A DNA stretch of 64,000 nucleotides from positions 6,682,088-6,746,087 of the forward strand of contig JAEVLN010000001.1 in NCBI GenBank assembly GCA_018350325.1, given 5' to 3'. Under the pieces are notes generated by a model, which worked only from the letters and a program-made list of their open reading frames with translations, was not told the DNA's origin and did not search any database. The DNA is from Globodera rostochiensis (taxonomy: Eukaryota > Nematoda > Chromadorea > Rhabditida > Heteroderidae). Position 1 is the first letter of the stretch; the number at the start of each line of letters is the position of its first letter. Below, in pieces: positions 59,879 to 64,000 of the stretch. The position numbers and the translations under genes were made by a program.

Positions 59879-60975
59879 CCATTCGTCTAATGGCATTTGT
59901 TTATTCCGAAGTCCAATTTGAACAAAACTATAAATATAATTTTAAAGATTTGAAGCTCTCAACTATTTCTTTAAAACTTACTCATCTTTCCCTAAGACTT
60001 CCCCAGAGATTGTCATTTCAAAGTAAAAAATGCCGAAATCCTTTTTTGGAATTGGCTCAACTGCGAAGACCGCGCGAAGCCCTGAAAAGTGAGTTGATTT
60101 TAAAATATTTTATGTTCTCTTTAATTAACTTTTTAATAAAATCCTTAAATTTACCATTTTGCGTTCCCGTATATTGGACAATCAATCGTTCGGGCCCAGA
60201 GATTGTGAGGTCCCCGTGACATGCCGCGGAATCCCATCGATTGTGAGTGGTTAAGCCTAAAAATTTTGTCTTTATTTGTATTTAAATTATTTAAATGAAA
60301 GCATTTAAACAACAATTGCCGCACCATTTCCCTTTTGTCCTTCAGTCAACGCGTCGATGTTCTGTTGCTGCGCTTTCTGATACTCCTCCATCTTTGCAAT
60401 CTGTCCTTTGAGCTGATTCATTCCCTTTAATATTTAATTTAAATATTTTTATTACAAATTTGAAATGTAAGGATAATGCAATTAGAGTTGGACACCGATA
60501 CTGTACTGTAAATTTCCATTTTGGGATTAAATCTGATTTCAATCATTTTCTTTAACTATTCAATTTAAATATTTTTAAATACAAATCTGAAATGTAAGGA
60601 TAATGCTTAAATTAGACCGGGATTTCCCGACCGGTCCCGGCCTACCTTACTTTAAACTTACTTGATCAATCGTTGCACTCCGTGCTTTTTGATCAGTTTT
60701 TTGTTGTTCAGAATCCGCCATTTGCTTTTGCTCAAGGCCATTAAGCCTTTCCTTCAATTGCTTCAATTCCAATTCCATGTCCTTGTGGGCATTTAGCAGT
60801 TTCTGCTGTTCCAACGCGGCGTGAAGTGCCTTCTGAACAAATGGCACAAAAAATGACTGTTTTTTTTTGTTAAAAAATTATTCACATTTTCAAGCTCGAG
60901 TCTCGCGTTCTTCATTTCATACTTCATATCCTTCAATTGCTGTTCCATTTTCGTGCTCTTTTCACGGTACCGCCG
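59879..60975 (-). pseudogene. SPRY/coiled-coil (SPRYSEC/RanBPM-like) gene fragment
   Basis: Minus-strand exons: 60,895-60,975 (MEQQLKDMKYEMKNARLELE), 60,662-60,832 (LELKQLKERLNGLEQKQMAD, then SEQQKTDQKARSATIDQ), 60,325-60,424 (MNQLKGQIAKMEEYQKAQQQ), 60,155-60,256 (NRWDSAACHGDLTISGPERL), 59,982-60,081 (VFAVEPIPKKDFGIFYFEM), 59,879-59,927 (FVQIGLRNKQMPLDEWN). The order and motifs are those of cyst-nematode coiled-coil plus SPRY proteins, a family that includes secreted effectors. After DEWN the exon runs into the GCGGGATT cluster, so the second half of SPRY is missing. No signal peptide exon seen. Confidence 0.75.
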
Positions 60976-61125
60976 CTGAAAAAAGTGTTGACATTTTTGT
61001 GAATGGTTTTTATTATAAAAATATTTAAATGAATATTTAACCATTCTGAATGAAAATTGCATAAGTTGGGGATTATCTTATAAATTTGAATGGACGTTAC
61101 TTTGGGCAAATGTTGACCCAAAACG

Positions 61126-61270
61126 GGTGGATGGACGGACATTCACTTTGGGCAATTAATCTCTCATTTATCATAAATTTTTTGAATGTTTTATTTGCTC
61201 CCAGCAAAATGTCGACTGACCCCGCTGAATTGTGAGATCAAATTGCCCAAAGTGAATGTCCGTCCATCCC
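61126..61270. repeat. Inverted repeat at the centre of a head-to-head duplication
   Basis: GGATGGACGGACATTCACTT with following TTGGGCAATT (61,130-61,157) is repeated in inverse at 61,241-61,270. The minus-strand coiled-coil exons to the left and the plus-strand one to the right are homologous, so this is the axis of an inverted duplication. Confidence 0.75.
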
Positions 61271-61389
61271 CCCCCCCCTCGTTTTAGCTCAAATATCTAA
61301 CATGGTTAATTCAACCGATCCAACCAATGCCGGCATGACAGTTGATCAGGGTATTGAAAATCGTTTTTATAATATTAATTTAATTGCCA

Positions 61390-61635
61390 ATGCTCACAGA
61401 ACATTCGAGCGGGGCCGGCGCCAATTTGGATCCATCTGCTGAAGAATTTCGTTTTTTGCGTGCCCGAATTGCCGAATTGGAAAGCCAACAACGACAAAAC
61501 GCACGGAGTGCAACGAACATGGAATTGGAATTGAAGCAATTGAAGGAAAGGCTTAATCGCCTTGAGCAAAAACAAATCGCGGATTTTGAACAACAAAAAA
61601 CTGATCAAAAAGCACGGAGTGCAACGATTGATCAA
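61390..61635 (+). pseudogene. Coiled-coil exon of a SPRY-type gene (right arm of the inverted duplication)
   Basis: An 82-codon exon from ATG to a GTAAGT donor: MLTEHSSGAGANLDPSAEEF, then FLRARIAELESQQ and LELKQLKERLNRLEQKQIAD, ending SATIDQ. It corresponds to 60,662-60,832 fused with a start region like exon 1 of the SPRY gene. No downstream SPRY exon follows before 62 kb, so it is probably a truncated gene. Confidence 0.6.
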
Positions 61636-61639
61636 GTAA

Positions 61640-62139
61640 GTTTAAAGTAGGGTAGGCCGGGACCGGTCGGGAAATCCCGGTTTTTGAAATCCCGATCATT
61701 TCAGATTTGTATTTAAAATATTTAAATTAAATATTAAAGGGAATGATTCGGATGAGACGCAGTCAAAAAAAGGGACCATATAAGGGAGTTTTGAAAGGCT
61801 CTCCAAATTGGATCCATTTCGAACCCCGAATTCGAACATTGCGCTTAATTTTCCAAAAATCAATTTGAGCCGTCAAATGTTCAAAAAGCATAAATTACAC
61901 AAAAAGCAATTTATGATCGCTTCAGAATTGGAGATTCGGATTAGAAACAATTTTTTTTTTTTTAAATGGGGGCAACAAATTAGACACTATTACCCCAAAC
62001 TTTGGTTGGGTATGAAGCAATTTACGCAATAATAATAATTGTTTTTGTGTTACCGGGAGCTTTTTTAAATCAAATTTTATATTAGTAAATATTATTTAGC
62101 ATGATCGATGTGATTTTGTTTCATGTTATGAGCAAATCG
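61640..62139. other. Non-coding flank of the SPRY-type fragment
   Basis: 61,636-61,745 mirrors the intron at 60,425-60,661. 61,800-61,950 matches the dispersed sequence at 34,490-34,640. No coding exon seen. Confidence 0.5.
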
Positions 62140-62891
62140 CGCTCTCTGCTTTCAATGAGGAGGTTCGGCAGTACCAGTTTGGACGAGCCCCGCCGAACGG
62201 CACGGCCGGCGGCGGCGGCACGGAAATGAAACGTTGGGGGAATTGTTGTTTAAATTTTTAAAAACTTATCCGCATCTTTTTTTTGAAAAAAAATTTAAAT
62301 TCAAAATAAAATGTGCATAATAAAATTTTAGTAACTCCCAAAAAGCGAAGTTGTTTCGAGCAACTCGCGCTCTTTGCTATCTTTGGATCGAACGGCACAG
62401 CCGGCGGCGGCGGTACGGAAATGAAACAAGCCGCCATTCAGCGGAGGCGGCGGCGGAGGCGTCAACGGCGGGACGCCCGGAAGCCATGTGGGGGGCAAAT
62501 TTGGCACTTTTTTTTGGGTTTTGGTTTGGATTGTTAGCAATTTGGCGAATGGCTTATAAAAATGTTTTTTGGTTTTTGATTACATTTCTTGTTTCAGTGC
62601 ATTCCCAAAGTGGCGGCGGCGGCGGCGGTGGACAGCAACAGTCCCAGCAGCAGCAGTCGTCTTCAATGGGTGATGGTGCCATGGAATTCCATCAAGTTGG
62701 AGGAGGAGGGGGGGGGGGGGAAGTCACAAATTGATGAATTTTGATCAAATTTTTAATGCTTTAATTTATTTGTATTTTTTAACCTTTTGCAAAAGTGCTG
62801 CAATTTTTTATTTAAGTCGTCGGAAGAAATCAGCAAAATCAAGGCCAGTCTCATGGACGACTTTCAGCAACACCAATTCCAGCAGCAGTGA
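62140..62891 (+). pseudogene. Inverted partial copy of SSBP (exons 12-14)
   Basis: 62,598-62,695 copies SSBP exon 13 (VHSQSGGGGG.. to MGDGAMEFHQ) and 62,817-62,891 copies exon 14 intact to the stop. Upstream, 62,150-62,230 and 62,380-62,510 are two disrupted copies of part of exon 12 (NGTA, GGGGTEMK). The N-terminal exons are absent. It lies in opposite orientation to the parent gene and next to an inverted CDK8 copy. Confidence 0.8.
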
Positions 62892-63287
62892 AATTTTCTT
62901 CTCAAAAAGACAAGCGCAACAAAAATAACCATCGAAAAAGGGGGAAAAGAAATCAAAGATGCTTTGATCATTAAATCAGGGGTGCCATCTGTCTTTCTTT
63001 TTTAAAGATTTGTACTTTATTTGGGGTTCCTGTCCTTCTTTGTCCTTTATTTGAGATTTCTGGAGCTTTTTGTAGAATTTTGTTTAAGTTTTGAATATAG
63101 AAAGATGGCTAGATTTGTTAATTTTCAAGCATTTTTTGCATTATTTTTTGAATTTCGCTTAAAAATGTCCGAAATGTAACAATGTTGATTTTACTCGCAA
63201 ATTTGAATTTTTGTAACAGATCGCCAAAATCGAGTTTTTGAAAATCTAAAAAAAGTCCAAGCTGCACAATATGTACATACATGTACA

Positions 63288-64000
63288 ATGATTGATACAA
63301 ATTTTCGAGAAGAGCTGTCAAGAATTCGCGAAAAAGTCGAGGATCTGTACACTTATGAAGGAAACAAAGTAATATTTAAATGAAAACATTTAAATTTTAT
63401 ATGCTTTTTAGGTTGGACGTGGCACTTATGGTCAGGGAGTTGTTATTATTATTCAAATAATTTCTTTGTCTAATCACTTGAAGGTCATGTTTACAAAGCA
63501 ATTCTGCGAAACCCGCCTTCCGGAATGGAGAGCAGCGCTTTTGCGTTGAAATTAATCGAAGGTAATTGGGAATCAGGCTCCCAAAACTGAAGATTTCATC
63601 ATTTTTGGCCTTTTTGAGAGCAAAGATTATCAAATTTAGTTAGGATTTTTGGAATTTTCTTAACATAATATGACCTATTTAAAAAAATTAGGTAAAAGTC
63701 AAGAATATCAATCAACTCCCCTCGTCAATTCAAATCAAATGGTATCGAAATTTTGATTAGAAAACCACTGAAGAAAGTTTTGAGCCTCTCAAAGTTGACA
63801 TAACCATGGGGGGACCCTTTTGGTCAAAATTTGTGGAAAAATTTTGCCTGAAAATATGTTATTTGATGCGTTTTGATATTCTTGACTTTTTCCAAAATTT
63901 GTTTGATGGCGGCGTCTTTAACCGCTTCCCTTCCGAGCCCAAATTTTTTCAAAAAAAAAAATCGCGCAAAAAAAACATAAAATGCTCAGGCCAGGGATTT
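63288..64000 (+). CDS. CDK8: CDK8 kinase copy 4, N-terminal exons (continues past the window)
   Basis: Exons 63,288-63,368 ([20 protein letters not shown]), 63,412-63,430 (VGRGTY), 63,484-63,561 ([23 protein letters not shown]) and the first 11 bases of the next exon at 63,990 (GCCAGGGATTT) are in phase. Compared with copy 2 it keeps three residues (SRI) that copy 2 lacks, matching animal CDK8 length better. It lacks the 358-bp MITE found in the copy 2 intron. The Gly-rich loop and beta-3 lysine are present. Whether the rest is intact lies beyond the edge; it is the best candidate here for a functional gene. Confidence 0.85.

Overview
The window reads as nuclear DNA of a nematode, most probably a plant-parasitic cyst nematode (Heteroderidae). 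Genes are split by many short GT-AG introns with TTTCAG/TTTTAG acceptors. Conserved eukaryotic genes (eIF5A, CDK8, an SSBP/SSDP co-regulator, an H2A variant) lie among families I know as expanded in Globodera/Heterodera: RanBPM-like/SPRYSEC coiled-coil plus SPRY proteins, an F-box-like family with a 'CDDVWL' N-terminus, and small secreted proteins. The assignment is inference from recalled family patterns, not a database search.

Layout. 1-3,276 and about 8,430-11,022 are two copies of one duplicated block: a minus-strand secreted repeat protein and a divergent plus-strand gene. In block B the plus-strand gene is an H2A variant with an acidic tail; in block A the same flanks enclose an unrelated small ORF. 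A broken CDK8 copy (3,904-7,243) sits between the blocks. Then follow eIF5A (11,173-12,848, minus), a 1-kb hairpin-forming minisatellite (14.60-15.63 kb), an F-box-like gene (16,248-18,050, plus), a secreted ankyrin-repeat protein (18,410-19,350, minus), a repeat-rich tract (19.4-22.7 kb), and a complete 14-exon SSBP gene (22,699-26,513, minus).

28.0-37.4 kb holds a fragment of the SSBP 3' end, a SPRY-gene coiled-coil fragment, a second CDK8 copy (29,417-32,195, minus) and a SPRY gene (34,674-37,425, plus) with a hAT element at a splice donor. 37.4-40.2 kb is decayed repeat. 40,272-45,837 is a third CDK8 copy. One of its introns carries a 2.4-kb expansion of a 36-bp minisatellite, and a kinase exon is cut by a 13.4-kb array of a 29-bp satellite (45,838-59,226). 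The right end (59.2-64.0 kb) has a second decayed satellite, head-to-head SPRY/coiled-coil fragments, inverted SSBP fragments, and the first exons of a fourth CDK8 copy on the plus strand.

The unifying theme is repeated segmental duplication of a few genes, above all CDK8, followed by breakage through transposons and tandem-repeat growth. None of the three long CDK8 copies looks intact: one has an in-frame stop and no N-terminus, one has FRD in place of HRD and no glutamine-rich tail, one is severed by satellite. All very long open frames in 42-59 kb are by-products of tandem units without stop codons.
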